Part shown: piece after piece, positions 13,851 through 24,443 of the stretch
How positions within the stretch are numbered: the first letter of the stretch is position 1
How the letters are laid out: the number at the start of each line of letters is the position of its first letter
Assembly: GCA_023078555.1 (NCBI GenBank)
Contig: CM041198.1
Coordinates: 10,029,836-10,093,835 of the forward strand
Length of the DNA: 64,000 nucleotides
Reading direction: 5' to 3'
DNA from: Ulva prolifera
Taxonomy: Eukaryota > Chlorophyta > Ulvophyceae > Ulvales > Ulvaceae
Made by a program: the position numbers and the translations under genes
Notes under the pieces: generated by a model
What the model saw: only the letters and a program-made list of their open reading frames with translations
Told to the model about the DNA's origin: nothing
The model's database searches: none

Positions 13851-15327
13851 GACTATGGCACACTTCAATCACAGGCACATGGCAATTGTCCCACGCGAAT
13901 TGGATGAGCGCTCCAGGGGCAAGTGCCTAGAGCATTATCCGTGCTGAGGCTGGGTGCACCAGATATGGCTCAGACTTGATCGTTTCCTGCCCTGTGTCTA
14001 GTCAGTCATGCCACTGACAGGGCACACTGTACTGGTACTCCGTGCAGTCCACCCCATGCACCCTGCCGGCGTGCATGGGTCAGCTGGACAGCTGCGCACC
14101 GCCTTGGCATCCAAAACGATCGCTGAATGCGACGCATCACGTGAGCTTGTGTCAGCACAGGTACAGTGCTGCATCCATTACACAGTTACATGCCATTACA
14201 AGCCTGCAGAGTGCGCCTCATCATCGGGGCGCTGGCCTGGTGGCCAGTGGGTCAGCGACAGCAAGCTCCCAGGCCCGCCGGTTAGGGCCTGCCATGAGAG
14301 ACAGGGCGGATCGCTGGCACCGCTCGTCCCGTAACGGCAGCACAGGCAGAGTAGCACAGGCAGAAACTGCAACCAGCAACCAGCACTGCTGCGGAGCTGC
14401 ATGCTGTGCTCGCCGGCCTCCGCTTGTTGCATGCATGCACTTCAGGCGCTGCAGACAGCCGTGAGGGAGCCTTGACATGCAGAGACGCAGCAAGCTTTGT
14501 TCTCATGGCGCACCTTCAGCGTGCTACCGCACAAGCCAGGCCCATGTCCGAGACTCCATCAAGGTCAGAACGCTGCGAGGTACAGCTATGGCACACCATC
14601 TCACGGCTTGTTGCTCGGCGGGAGCCCTCACATCAGTCTGATCGCAGTCTCATCAGGACAGCGTGAGGTGCTGCAAATTCCGCGGGAATCAAGGGCGCTG
14701 CACTGCCGCCACGCCTGGGCGCAACACAGTGTCATTGACACCTTGCGCATAGCGCTGTTTGTGAAGCTGCCAGAACAGCAGCTGACACTGCTGCGTCCTG
14801 CGGCCACCTGAGCCGACCGGTCAGCAGATGCGAAGGTGGCCACATCAATGCTGGCCAGAGCGTTGGGGTACAGAGGGCACACTTGTACGAAACAGTATCG
14901 CACGACGATTGTGTGCATTATTGACCAGCAGTACATGTACTACAGCTAATGCTAGCCGCGATGACACTGAAGAATTCGTCATTCCAGTCCGGAATGTACT
15001 TGAATAGAGGAACTGCCACTCCCAGCACGGATGTGCTGGATAGTGCTTTTACGATGGCTCTCTCGGACAAGCCATTTTCGCCGCTGTATCTGCATGTACA
15101 TTTGAGTTGAACTCCATGCCATGGTCATATATGACTATAGGGGTTCACTATGTCAAGCACGATTACATTGATCAAAGACACTATGTTTGTGCTGGATGCA
15201 TATGAGCTGGGCTAGGGGCTGATCGCAGCCTTCGCCAACTCCTGTCCTGTTATGTTTTGGCCTGGACGAACCGTGCGAAATTCCTAGAGCTCTCGCCAGG
15301 TTTTTTAGACCGCTATGACGCCAAGTG

Positions 15328-15785
15328 TGCGGGGGGGGGTATCCAATCGGCGAATCCTTGACGTACTAGTAAATGACACTGTCGAGGTGTTTTTCACCCG
15401 TTGTGTTGGCGGTCTAACAGGGTCCCCAGTACAGGGGCGGGGGGGGGGGGGGTCGACCGGGTGGTCGGCCCCCCCGTATTTTTCTTCCACTACTATGGTC
15501 ACCACGCCACCCTCGCTATCGCGTCACGTCAAAAATCCATTCATGAGCATCAGGGCCGGCCCAGGTACGCGGGTCAGCGGGCGGGGCACCGGTGGCCACG
15601 CTGAGCTGAGGATCGCCAGGCGAGCGGGGAACGCACGGTTTCTGGTGCGATGATACTGCATTCTGCATACGTTTGGCACGGTCGGCCGTGCGTGAGAGTT
15701 CGCGAGCGAGAGCGTGCTGTGAAAAGGCCGAGGGAGAGAGGGAGAGGGAGAGGGAGAGGGAGAGCGAGGGAGAGAGGGAGAGAGC
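15328..15785. repeat. G-tract and GA-rich low-complexity block
   Basis: Runs of nine or more G occur near 15329-15338 and 15436-15452, followed by GC-rich sequence and then an almost pure GGGAGA repeat at about 15724-15785. No coding signal. It may act as, or interfere with, the promoter of the Mpv17-like gene 360 bases downstream, but that is inference. Confidence 0.6.
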
Positions 15786-16147
15786 ATGGATGCATCAGCT
15801 TGCACTATCTCCTGTGAATCATGGAGCTTGAAACATTTATGTCTATTTTGGCGACGCGGTCAGTCAGCTGGGTCATCTGTCGTCCGTGATGCGACAGCTG
15901 CTGGTATGTCATACATGCACGCCGCACACCCTTTTTCGCATCAGCACCAGCCCCATCGCAACCGTGGACAAAAGCTCAAGCATGCTCTGCCATTCCACAT
16001 GATGCTTCACCCGCAACTTTTGACCGTTCCGCGCGACCCGTGTTGCTGGCCGATTTTGGCGTACCTGCTCTGTGTTTTACGGGACGAACAACCGCTTGCC
16101 CTGCTTCGCCCGATGCACATGTTGCAAACTGCAGGAATAGAAGTATA

Positions 16148-16954
16148 ATGATTCGAGCATTGGTGCGAAATGGAAGGCTCTTTCTTCGACATCCAGCGCA
16201 CACACGAACATCAGCATTTAAGTCGGCGGGGGCATCGGCATCCCATGGGTCTGTACGTCTCACCAGTGCATACATACGACCGAACATGCTAGATCTCACT
16301 TTGTCCCTGTACGGCTCACGCCGATTGCCTAGTGTGTTCTTGACGGGGAACGTGTGGTCACCGCAAGCACTTGCCGGAAACAAGTGCAAGATGCAGGGGA
16401 TAAATCCATGGCTACAGGCCAGTCTGACCAGTGGCACGCTGTCGGCAACCGGGGATCTACTTGCCCAGGTGCTGGAGAAACGTCACATGAAACAGAATGT
16501 GGGCGTTGACAAGCCTTTCGAAGCAGTGCGATGCGCACGCATGCTAACGTTTGGGCTGATCTTCTACGGTCCTTTTCAGCACTGGTGGTATAATGCTCTG
16601 GGAACTGCGTTCCCAGGCCGTGGCTTTCAGAGTTTTGTCTGCAAAGTTGTGTTGAATCAGGTTGTACTGGGACCATTGGTCCTCACATCTGCATTTGCTT
16701 GGAATCTTGCCTTGAAAAATGAAGCAGCACAGCTGCAGCAGAAGGTTGAGAAGGACCTTTTCCCCACTCTTGTCAATGGCTGGAAGTTTTGGGTGCCTGC
16801 CGCTTGCATCAATTTCTATGTGATACCTGTGAAGCTTCAGGTGCTATATATGAGCATATGTGGAGTCGTGTGGACAGCATACATTTCGTTTGCAAGTTAC
16901 AACTCGGCTAATGCTGTCGTCATTTCTGACAATGTCGGAGCTAGAAGGCCATGA
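16148..16954 (+). CDS. Mpv17/PMP22 family membrane protein
   Basis: Intronless frame for a 268-residue protein of the Mpv17/PMP22/Sym1 family, small integral membrane proteins of mitochondria, peroxisomes or plastids whose exact role is debated. The N-terminal 60 residues (MIRALVRNGRLFLRHPAHTR...) are Arg/Ser-rich and look like an organelle targeting peptide, so I chose this ATG over one 108 bases upstream. Family marks: SGTLSATGDLLAQ near residue 100, RCARMLTFGLIFYGPFQHWW, LNQVVLGPLVLTSAFAWNL, and the C-terminal signature KFWVPAACINFYVIP followed by VVWTAYISFASYN. A TGTAA word follows the stop. The gypsy element begins 136 bases after the stop. Confidence 0.88.
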   Translation: MIRALVRNGRLFLRHPAHTRTSAFKSAGASASHGSVRLTSAYIRPNMLDLTLSLYGSRRLPSVFLTGNVWSPQALAGNKCKMQGINPWLQASLTSGTLSATGDLLAQVLEKRHMKQNVGVDKPFEAVRCARMLTFGLIFYGPFQHWWYNALGTAFPGRGFQSFVCKVVLNQVVLGPLVLTSAFAWNLALKNEAAQLQQKVEKDLFPTLVNGWKFWVPAACINFYVIPVKLQVLYMSICGVVWTAYISFASYNSANAVVISDNVGARRP

Positions 16955-16972
16955 CCATGTCAACACATGCAG

Positions 16973-16977
16973 TGTAA
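16973..16977 (+). terminator. TGTAA poly(A) signal of the Mpv17-like gene
   Basis: The green-algal polyadenylation word TGTAA occurs 19 bases after the stop codon, ahead of the retrotransposon insertion. Confidence 0.5.
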
Positions 16978-17090
16978 ATCGATGTATCACAGAGAATTGG
17001 GAATCGTTGTCATCTCCTGTACATATTTAGGAAATCACACATCTACTCCGACTGAAACCGCACTTTAGGAATGCAATATGGTCACACTTG

Positions 17091-17293
17091 TGAAGCCGTT
17101 GAGGATAGATAGTAATGTTTACACGAGATAACGATTGGAATACTGAGTCGAAATCCGCAGGTAAACTGTGGCGTCTTGCCTTATGTACCTATTGTGTTCA
17201 GAACAGTGTCAGCTGTGCCACCCTGGCAGCAGCCCGCAGCGCTGCAGTACTCGAGATAACGAGGTACATTGCAGCTTCAGCGAAATGGCATCA
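17091..17293 (-). repeat. 3' LTR of the gypsy element
   Basis: 203 bp, identical to 23696-23898 at a constant offset of 6,605 bases. On the element's strand it begins TGATGCCATTTCG and ends GGCTTCA. Confidence 0.95.
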
Positions 17294-17305
17294 GTCCTCC
17301 CCTCT
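17294..17305 (-). other. Polypurine tract of the gypsy element
   Basis: On the minus strand the bases just before the 3' LTR read AGAGGGGAGGAC, purine-rich as expected for the plus-strand priming site. Confidence 0.6.
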
Positions 17306-17372
17306 AGCTGTATGCTGCACAGGAGAAGATAGCATGCAATCAAAATCGAAACAATAGCAGAGCAGACAAAGC

Positions 17373-20300
17373 TCAGCTCAGGCCTTCTCGATCAGGGCCG
17401 AAATAATCATGCAAGGCGTTTTCCCAAACTACATCCACCTCATCATCACTTCCGTAGTCTTCATCGACTTCAACTTCTTCGATTATTGACGAACCGTAGT
17501 TCTTGACAGACGCACACTTCAACTTCTCCGTGCGCTTGAACTTCCCCTCAAACAACTTCAACAACTTCCTTTCTTCTGGCTCTTGCAGCTTGCTCTGATG
17601 AAGCCACTCAACTCCGCCATCATGCCTCACCACGAAGTACTCCGCAGGGATGTCCAGTAAGGATGATAGACGTGATGGAGCTCTACCAGCAGCTCGTTTG
17701 CGATCTAGGATCTGCACAATTGGATTGTAAGAGGGCTGTGGATGTAAAGCCGGATAGGAGACATCGATGTCAGTCGTCCCATCGTGCAGCCATGGGCGCA
17801 CATCACAAACGTTGAAAACGTTGTGGATTCGAGAATAAGCGTCAGGCAAATTCAACGTAACTGTACCATGCTCAGAGACAGTGACAACCTGAAACGGACC
17901 AACGTATTTAGGTTGCAACTTCGGTACTTGTGTAGACGTGCGAACAACATCCAACACTTTGGTAGACACCTTGACCATGTCACCTGCCTGATAGACATGC
18001 GCACGATCAGATGCTTTGTGAGCACGGATCATGCCTTGTCGTGCATCCTCGAGTGTGAGGTGTACTTTGGCGAATTCGTCAACGCGCTCGTGTAGCCACA
18101 CTTCGACATCAATGTGAGGCGATTGCGTCAAACCAGTGAGAGGTGCACGCAAATCACGAGGACACCAGCCAAACAGTAGTCTGTGAGGCGTATATCCTGT
18201 AGCAGAATGTACAGTGTTGTGGTATGCGAACAGAAACGCTGGGACTCTGCGTTCCCAATCAGTCTGATACTGGTTCACGTATGAACGCAATGATGTGAGA
18301 AACACGCGATGGAATTGTTCCGTTTGCCCATCGGTTTGAGGGTGATACCCAGAGGAGAGCCGTAATTCGACTCGAAGAAAGCTCTTGAGAGCTTGCATCA
18401 TCGACGCAGTCAGCCTGGTGTCGCGATCACCAACGATCACTTCAGGTAGGCCAACCCAGCTAAAGACTCGCTCCCACAGGATGCGGATTGTGTCTTTAGT
18501 GGTCGAATGCGTAGCAATCGGGACAATGATAGCCCATTTACTGAATTTGTCAACGATGTTCAGTACAGAATCGTAACCTTCAGCAGTCGTAGGAAGTCCT
18601 TTCAACCAATCGAGTGTGATTGTATGGAAAGGTTCTTTCGGTACCTCCAGCGGATGAAGCGGAGGCTTCGGCTGAACTGTAGGCTTGTTCAATTGACATT
18701 TCGTGCAACGCAAGACGTAGTCTTTCATGTCTTGGCGCATAGACTGCCAATAATAATGCTGTGAAATAGCATGATAACTCTTTTCCCAACCGAAATGTCC
18801 GGCCAATGGGGAGTCGTGATACTCTGACAGCAATGAACGACGCAGCAGGCCTTGGTCAGGCACGTACACCGCATGCACCTTGTCACGGACGTAGTACAAT
18901 ACACCGTTGTGTAGCGCGTAATGCGAGGTCTTCGAGACATGCACTGGGCCTTGCAGCGCTCGTTTATAGAGCCTGTAAGACTCTCTGTTCTGCTTGACTG
19001 CAGTCTGAATGCGACTGAGCCAGTTGTCGTATGGCGCGACCGCACCAATAATCATTAGCTTAAGATCTGGTCGACGTGACAGACCGTCAGCGAAGTCATT
19101 CGAGTCACCCGGAATGTACCTGACAGTGAGGTTGAACTCGGACAGGAACTGCTGCCAACGGACCTGACGCGCTGAAAGCGACGCCTGTGTCATGAAATGT
19201 TGCAGCGGCCTGTGATCAGTCTGACAAATGACTTTGAACTCAGATCCGTATAGAAAGTGCCGCCAGACACGTAGTGCCAACACGATAGCGAGGAGTTCTC
19301 GCTCGTGCACGGGGTAATTTCGTTCAGCGTGGTTGAGGCTGTGTGAGAAGAACGTTATGGGACGTCTTTGCTCTGGAACAGGCTCCTGTTCGAGGGATGC
19401 ACCAACTGCATAATTAGATGCATCTGTGACAACAAAGAAAGGCTTCGATGTGTCTGGGTGCATTAGCACTGGTGCGTCGAGGACTGCTTGCTTGAGCTTG
19501 CACAAGGCAGCTTGCTCGCGGTCGCCCCAACACCATGGCGTGCTCTTGCTAGTGAGCTCTGTGAGTGGAGCAGCGATATCTGCGTAGTTCTTGATGTACG
19601 CCCGCCAGAACCCAAAGGTCCCGAGCAGAGAGCGCACTTCAGACACATTGGTTGGTTCGGGCCAACGCTGTAGTGCCTCCCCCCGGAGAGGGTCGATGGC
19701 CATGCCATCGGCGCTGACAATGTGACCGAGAAAATCGATCGTAGTCTGCAGCCACATGCACTTGGACGGCTTAACGTACAGTTGCCGTTCACGCAGCCGT
19801 TGTAAAACAGCGCGAATGTGCATTAGGTGCTCTTCACGAGAGCGACTGAATATGCAAACATCGTCAAGATAGATTGCGATGAAATGCAAGAAGGGAAAAT
19901 ACTGGCCCGTACGTGGCCCGTACGTCAAATTCAATTTGACGTACGAAATGACCATACGCCAGGAACGTTTGCCTGTAACTGGATCAGGCTTCTTAGGCAC
20001 AAACAGCACGGGCGCAGCCCATGGTGACAGGGATGGCTTGATCCAGCCTTTCGCGATGAAATCAGCAATGTACTGCTTAATTATCGTATGTTCCTCAGCC
20101 GTAAACGGCAATGGAGGACGCGACGACGGCGTAACGTCCGGCGCGGTGTCAATCGTGTGTTCGATTATGGACCCATCTGCAGCGGTCCGCACAGGTGGCA
20201 GACCGCCTGGAATCTGAGGCACCAAGACGTCCTTGAACTCGTCAAGTAGTTTGCGCATCTCCGGATCGTCAGCTCCAGGAGCTTGATCCGCTGTGACAGC

Positions 20301-21101
20301 GCGCAATTCAGGCGTTACACAGGCCATGAACGCATGCTGCACTTGCTCAGCTGGCAGATGTTTCACGTCTGCCGCAAACTGTTGAAACGTACAGAGTTCG
20401 ATGAAATCGGACTCGAATTCTGGGACAGAATCCTCAGAGTGTGCGTGAAGCACGACAGTGCTGCCATTGTAATTAAGGCGCATAGTACGTGCGTGTGGAG
20501 CTAGCACCGCATGGTGCGCATCCATGAAATCCATGCCGAGTATGGCATGAAACTGTGGCATGTCAACAACCAAGAAATGGTGCTTCGCGCGAAACGGCCC
20601 AAGCTGCACCCACATGGAGTGAACCTGTCCGATAATCGGCGCGGACGAGCCATTGGCCAGCTTGGCCGAAGAGGCATACTCGCGAAAACGAATACCTCGT
20701 GATTGACAGTACTCTTTTGAGATAAAAGAGTGTGAAGCGCCTGTATCGGCTAGGAAGAGGCAGTACTCGTGGAGCGCCTGCCCTTCAAAGGTCATAGACC
20801 GCTTGCCTAGAGGCAAAGAGCAAATGGTGATATCACCAAGCCCTGAAGCAGAGGATTTCTCCTTTCTGCTGTGCATGGCCTTGCGGCCGTGAGCGCCCGA
20901 AGGCTTCGCGTCCCGAACGGGAAGCTTCGAGCCACAGTCTCCGGAGAGACGGGCTGGAGTGTGCTTAGCATCACTCGAGGGCGATTCAGACACGTCATAG
21001 ACGAGGTCATCATCACCGTGTGCACCCTCAAGGGGCGCGAACTCGTGTTCGAGTTCGGGGGACGGTTGTTTCCGAGCCTCGAAAACAACTCGTCCGGGCA
21101 T
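17373..21101 (-). pseudogene. pol: Gypsy pol polyprotein with deleted RT core
   Basis: Open frame of 1,242 residues from an ATG 9 bases after the apparent gag stop. Aspartic protease: FLADTGASHSF (D119-T-G-A). Reverse transcriptase: starts normally (WAAPVLFVPKK, SWRMV) but jumps from residue about 390 to AIYLDDVCIFS (411-414 YLDD), so the roughly 85 residues holding the first catalytic Asp and the PFGL region are absent without loss of frame. RNase H: VVTDASNYAVGASL (D560). Integrase: zinc finger H762, H769, C799, C802 and catalytic D831, D892, E928 with 35 residues between the last two (DD35E). Around residues 1145-1210 a divergent chromodomain-like region (VQILDRKRAAGRAP, EYFVVRHDGGVEWLHQSKL) precedes an acidic tail. 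The RT defect means no active enzyme is expected. Confidence 0.9.
19919..19945. repeat. Perfect inverted repeat at the RT deletion point
   Basis: Two 13-base arms (19919-19931 and 19933-19945, CGTACGTCAAATT and its complement) flank a single C. Immediately left, GCCCGTACGT occurs twice in a row. The hairpin lies where about 85 residues of reverse transcriptase are missing. Confidence 0.9.
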
Positions 21102-21111
21102 AGCGAAAGTT

Positions 21112-21965
21112 AATTCGCTTGGGCTTTTTCAGCTGGCTTCCCACGCCACTTACCCTCTTTCTTCAACTGAATCACTCGCTTGCAATCGTCAGTATTATGC
21201 GATGTGCTCTTGTGGTATGCACAATACTTGCCAGTTTTTTGCAATGCATTGGCTTGCGGGGCCACGTTCTTACCGGGACACCGGCAGGAATCTTTCGATT
21301 CTTTAGACGTTCGCTGCGCTCAATGTCTTCAGCAATTTTAACAATTTCATCAAGCGTGTACGTTCGACCAGCACGGATCTGCTCGTGGAAAACCAAGTCG
21401 GACAATGCCGGTTTGAGACCGTGGACAAATTGGTCCACGATGTCGTTGTCGGACAGACCAGTACCGTTCAACGCGATTTGCGACGACAACTGTAATAACG
21501 CTGTGTAATAATTGTTCACTGTATCCCCGTCATGTTGACGGAAGCGGCGAAACTGGCGACGCAAATACGATGTGTCAATGTCCGAGGCACCGAAACGCTT
21601 CTTAAAAGCTTCGACAAAATCATCTAGCGTCGAGAACTCATGAAACTTGAGCTGATACCACGTGGATGCTGGCGAACTCAGCGGAAAGCAACTTTGCACA
21701 GCAACTAGCTTGGCATACTCGGGAAGTGAACGTTCCAACGTGAAAACTCGTTCGACGCGTGCCAAGAAGTGTGATGCATGCACACGAGTTTCAGGCGTAC
21801 CAGTAAACTCGGGCAAAGAGATAGTACCTTTTGGCAATAACTGGTTCAAAGTTGCACCAGTCGTCGTACTAGTAGAAGGAACATTGTGGGATGATGGTGG
21901 ATTACCTTGTCCTTGCGATCCGGAACCGGTGGGTTGTTATGGGACATATCTAGTTCCGGGTCGAC
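21112..21965 (-). pseudogene. gag: Gypsy gag, frameshifted
   Basis: The central frame (21849-21172) carries a typical capsid-region sequence: LPEFTGTPETRVHASHFL, ASTWYQLKFHEF, DFVEAFKKRFG, FRQHDGDTVNNYYTALLQL, FVHGLKPALSDLV. The natural N-terminus (MSHNNPPVP) lies just upstream near 21965 in a different frame, and the C-terminal nucleic-acid-binding motif (CAYHKSTSHNTDDC, a CX2HX4HX4C knuckle as in many plant-type gypsy gags) lies at about 21170-21230 in yet another frame that ends just before the pol ATG. At least two single-base shifts therefore break the gene, unless programmed frameshifting is used; two shifts within one gag make decay more likely. Confidence 0.8.
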
Positions 21966-23681
21966 GTATAAATGAACACGAGGTGGACGATGGCTACCAG
22001 AACGAGTAGCACGACCGAATTCGAAGATCAAAGAGACCGTCATATTGCATATTGCCTCGAGCACGCGCTCTTGAAATGGGGCGCATGCGTGCTTGGGGTA
22101 GTGCTTGTGCACATGCATTCGAGATCGCAATCGCGAAAACTCGCGACGCGGAATATTCGAAGGACCTCTGTGGGACCTTAATGGGTTACTAAAGGACATA
22201 CTAAGGTCCTAGAATTGTCGGTGGCCGCCGACAAATAGGAAAAGCTAGATGAGGCGTGCCGAGGGGGCGTAGCTAGCGCCCAACGTACGGCTCTAGCGAG
22301 TAGACAATCGAAAATAGCTTCCAAACGACCAAAATTCACGATACTAGCGATGAGCCAGTATGGAACAAGCCCGTGTGTGCGGGGCTGCTCAGAAAATCAG
22401 CATTTGTATGTGACGAGCGTGCTCTATGTGGGGTGCGGAGCACTCGCCCACATGTGAACAACGGCCCGGAGCAATCCGGCGCCGACATTCAAGACTTTGC
22501 GCCTTCCTAACGTATAACTTACGTGTCGACAGAAGTTAATCGCAGACGAAAAATCACGGCAATTCGAGAATTCGTCCACAAAAACTAACACTCGTGCACA
22601 TAGCAACACCATACGGGCGGCATCACGGGAGCCCAACACAAGCAACCCGAGACACTCCGATTGGGGATCGTAATATGACTCAGAAATATTGTCGATAGTA
22701 GCAACAAAACTATCTTGATACGCGTGCATTTGAAGCATCGGGTTCAAACCTTAAACCCCGTGGGGCATATCACTACAAGGACGACTTTCACCCGTGACAT
22801 GTCACGGGCTGTCGATCTCGCCCGAGACATTGTCACGGGTGTGCAATTACGGGCCTGCGGCTCGCACCTTTGCCGGTGGCTGCCCGTTACAAGCTGGCGT
22901 GTGTGTATCGGGTGCGTTGTCGTGGGCGGTCGGCCATCGCCCGCCCGAGACAGCGGACTGCAGCAGTTTCGGGTGACTGGGTCTGAAAGCTGCTTGGAAG
23001 CCTGTTTGTGTTCGAATGCTCTTTGCAAGACGCTTGTGCATTGTGGCCAATACTGCGCGCGCTGAACGACTAAACTATCGTGGTGCTATCTACGCGACAA
23101 CTGCATCGAATTTAAACGTCCAACTTCCAGCCAACCGATGCTACATATCAAGCAACAGGTGGTGTGTTGGCTGCAGAGGTGAGGCAGCTGAAAGCACACA
23201 GGTTCAGCGTTCTGATGTCTTCGGCGTATACTGGATTTGGAGTATGCTCAGCCAGGCATTACTCAATAAGAATGGATCGCGCTGGCAGCATAACGTATTG
23301 TCTTGCTCCGCGGGACGCCGCATTCGGGAGCGTAGCATATGCCTGAATGTGCCGTTTGTGAATCTGCGAACTTATCACCAATGATGCCAGCCTGACTTCG
23401 GAATTGATTAGACAGGAGTGCGGAAGCACTCGTAAATGTTCACCAGATGACAGACATTTGGTACCACTGCAAGAGTTACGAGTGTGTGTCAACACTCTGA
23501 GACAGTACAGGCGCCCCTGCACTGGATTTGATACTGCATAGCACTCCGCAATCATCATATATATATCGAGGTTGCCGATCTGAGCTGCGCGTTGACGGGA
23601 TGTCTAGTCGGTCTCAACATATAGCCGTTCGTCCCGCAAGGCCTTGTCAAACTATATAGTGCACGCGATCAAAGTGAAACC
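21966..23681 (-). other. Long 5' leader of the gypsy element
   Basis: About 1.7 kb between the primer-binding site and gag with no recognisable gene. It contains a perfect 18-base palindrome at 22791-22808 (CCCGTGACA and its complement), partly repeated 30 bases on as GAGACATTGTCACGGG. The leader is unusually long for a Ty3 element, so a nested insertion or a lost extra frame is possible. Confidence 0.5.
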
Positions 23682-23693
23682 TCACCGATACCA
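23682..23693 (-). other. tRNA primer-binding site of the gypsy element
   Basis: Two bases inside the 5' LTR the minus strand reads TGGTATCGGTGA, starting with the TGG that pairs with tRNA CCA. The first seven bases match the initiator-Met primer sites of plant elements. The same 12 bases occur in the copia element at 62576. Confidence 0.7.
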
Positions 23694-23695
23694 AC

Positions 23696-23898
23696 TGAAG
23701 CCGTTGAGGATAGATAGTAATGTTTACACGAGATAACGATTGGAATACTGAGTCGAAATCCGCAGGTAAACTGTGGCGTCTTGCCTTATGTACCTATTGT
23801 GTTCAGAACAGTGTCAGCTGTGCCACCCTGGCAGCAGCCCGCAGCGCTGCAGTACTCGAGATAACGAGGTACATTGCAGCTTCAGCGAAATGGCATCA
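23696..23898 (-). repeat. 5' LTR of the gypsy element
   Basis: 203 bp, identical to 17091-17293; upstream LTR in the element's own orientation. Confidence 0.95.
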
Positions 23899-24443
23899 CC
23901 TTGTCTGCAATCATCCAGTCGACTCCCGCTGCAACAGCTATTCCGTGGTGCTGGAGTGAATCAAAATCTTGTATCTGACGACAAAGACGCAAATGTACGG
24001 CATTCACGCGTGCGAAAAGTAGCCTCCAGTTCAGTGTGCTACATTGGCTCATCAAGAATGCTCCGTGTGCACAGGTGATCATGGAGCACCAGTGATCTAT
24101 CAACAGTGAACCAAAGGGTCCACCAGTTTGATGTGTTGGTACTTGTCATCGGCTTGAAGCTCCACCAATGCATCCATTTGTTACAGGTGCAGGTTGCGGC
24201 AGTGCTGTTGGTGTGCGCACTATCACCAGCCGTTTCGAGGCGGAGCGGACACTGTGTGTCCAACTCACCCTGATCAGTGTCAGCTTTGCCTGAAACAACG
24301 TGCCACACTGCAGCATCCTGCAGGTCCAGTAAACAAATCGGACACCCATCAGATATCAATCGCTGCTTGCAATGACGCTGCAGACAGCAAGCCAAGTGTT
24401 TCTGACAGACAAAATGTCTGATATCTGATCATGCCACAAAACC
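23899..24443. other. No gene recognised; 3' flank of the kinase gene
   Basis: Only short frames without family signature. The minus-strand kinase transcript should end here, but I find no TGTAA word close to its stop. Confidence 0.4.

Larger units (their letters stand above)
13230..16147. other. Intergenic, repeat-bearing, no gene recognised
   Basis: Contains a dispersed-repeat remnant near 13.6-13.85 kb, long G tracts at 15.3-15.45 kb, and a GA-rich tract just before the Mpv17 gene. Open frames at 14.0-14.9 kb on both strands have no recognisable family. The 5' region of the Mpv17-like gene lies at the right end. Confidence 0.4.
17091..23898 (-). mobile_element. Ty3/gypsy LTR retrotransposon, complete but non-autonomous
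   Basis: A 6,808-bp element read on the minus strand: 5' LTR (23696-23898), primer-binding site, 1.7-kb leader, gag, pol (protease, reverse transcriptase remnant, RNase H, integrase, in the Ty3 order), polypurine tract, 3' LTR (17091-17293). The LTRs start TG, end CA and are identical over 203 bp by my reading, so insertion was recent. Flanking pentamers are ACTTG on the left and CCTTG on the right, a 4 of 5 match consistent with a 5-bp target duplication with one change. Gag is frameshifted and the reverse-transcriptase core is missing, so this copy must have been mobilised in trans or damaged after insertion. Confidence 0.93.
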
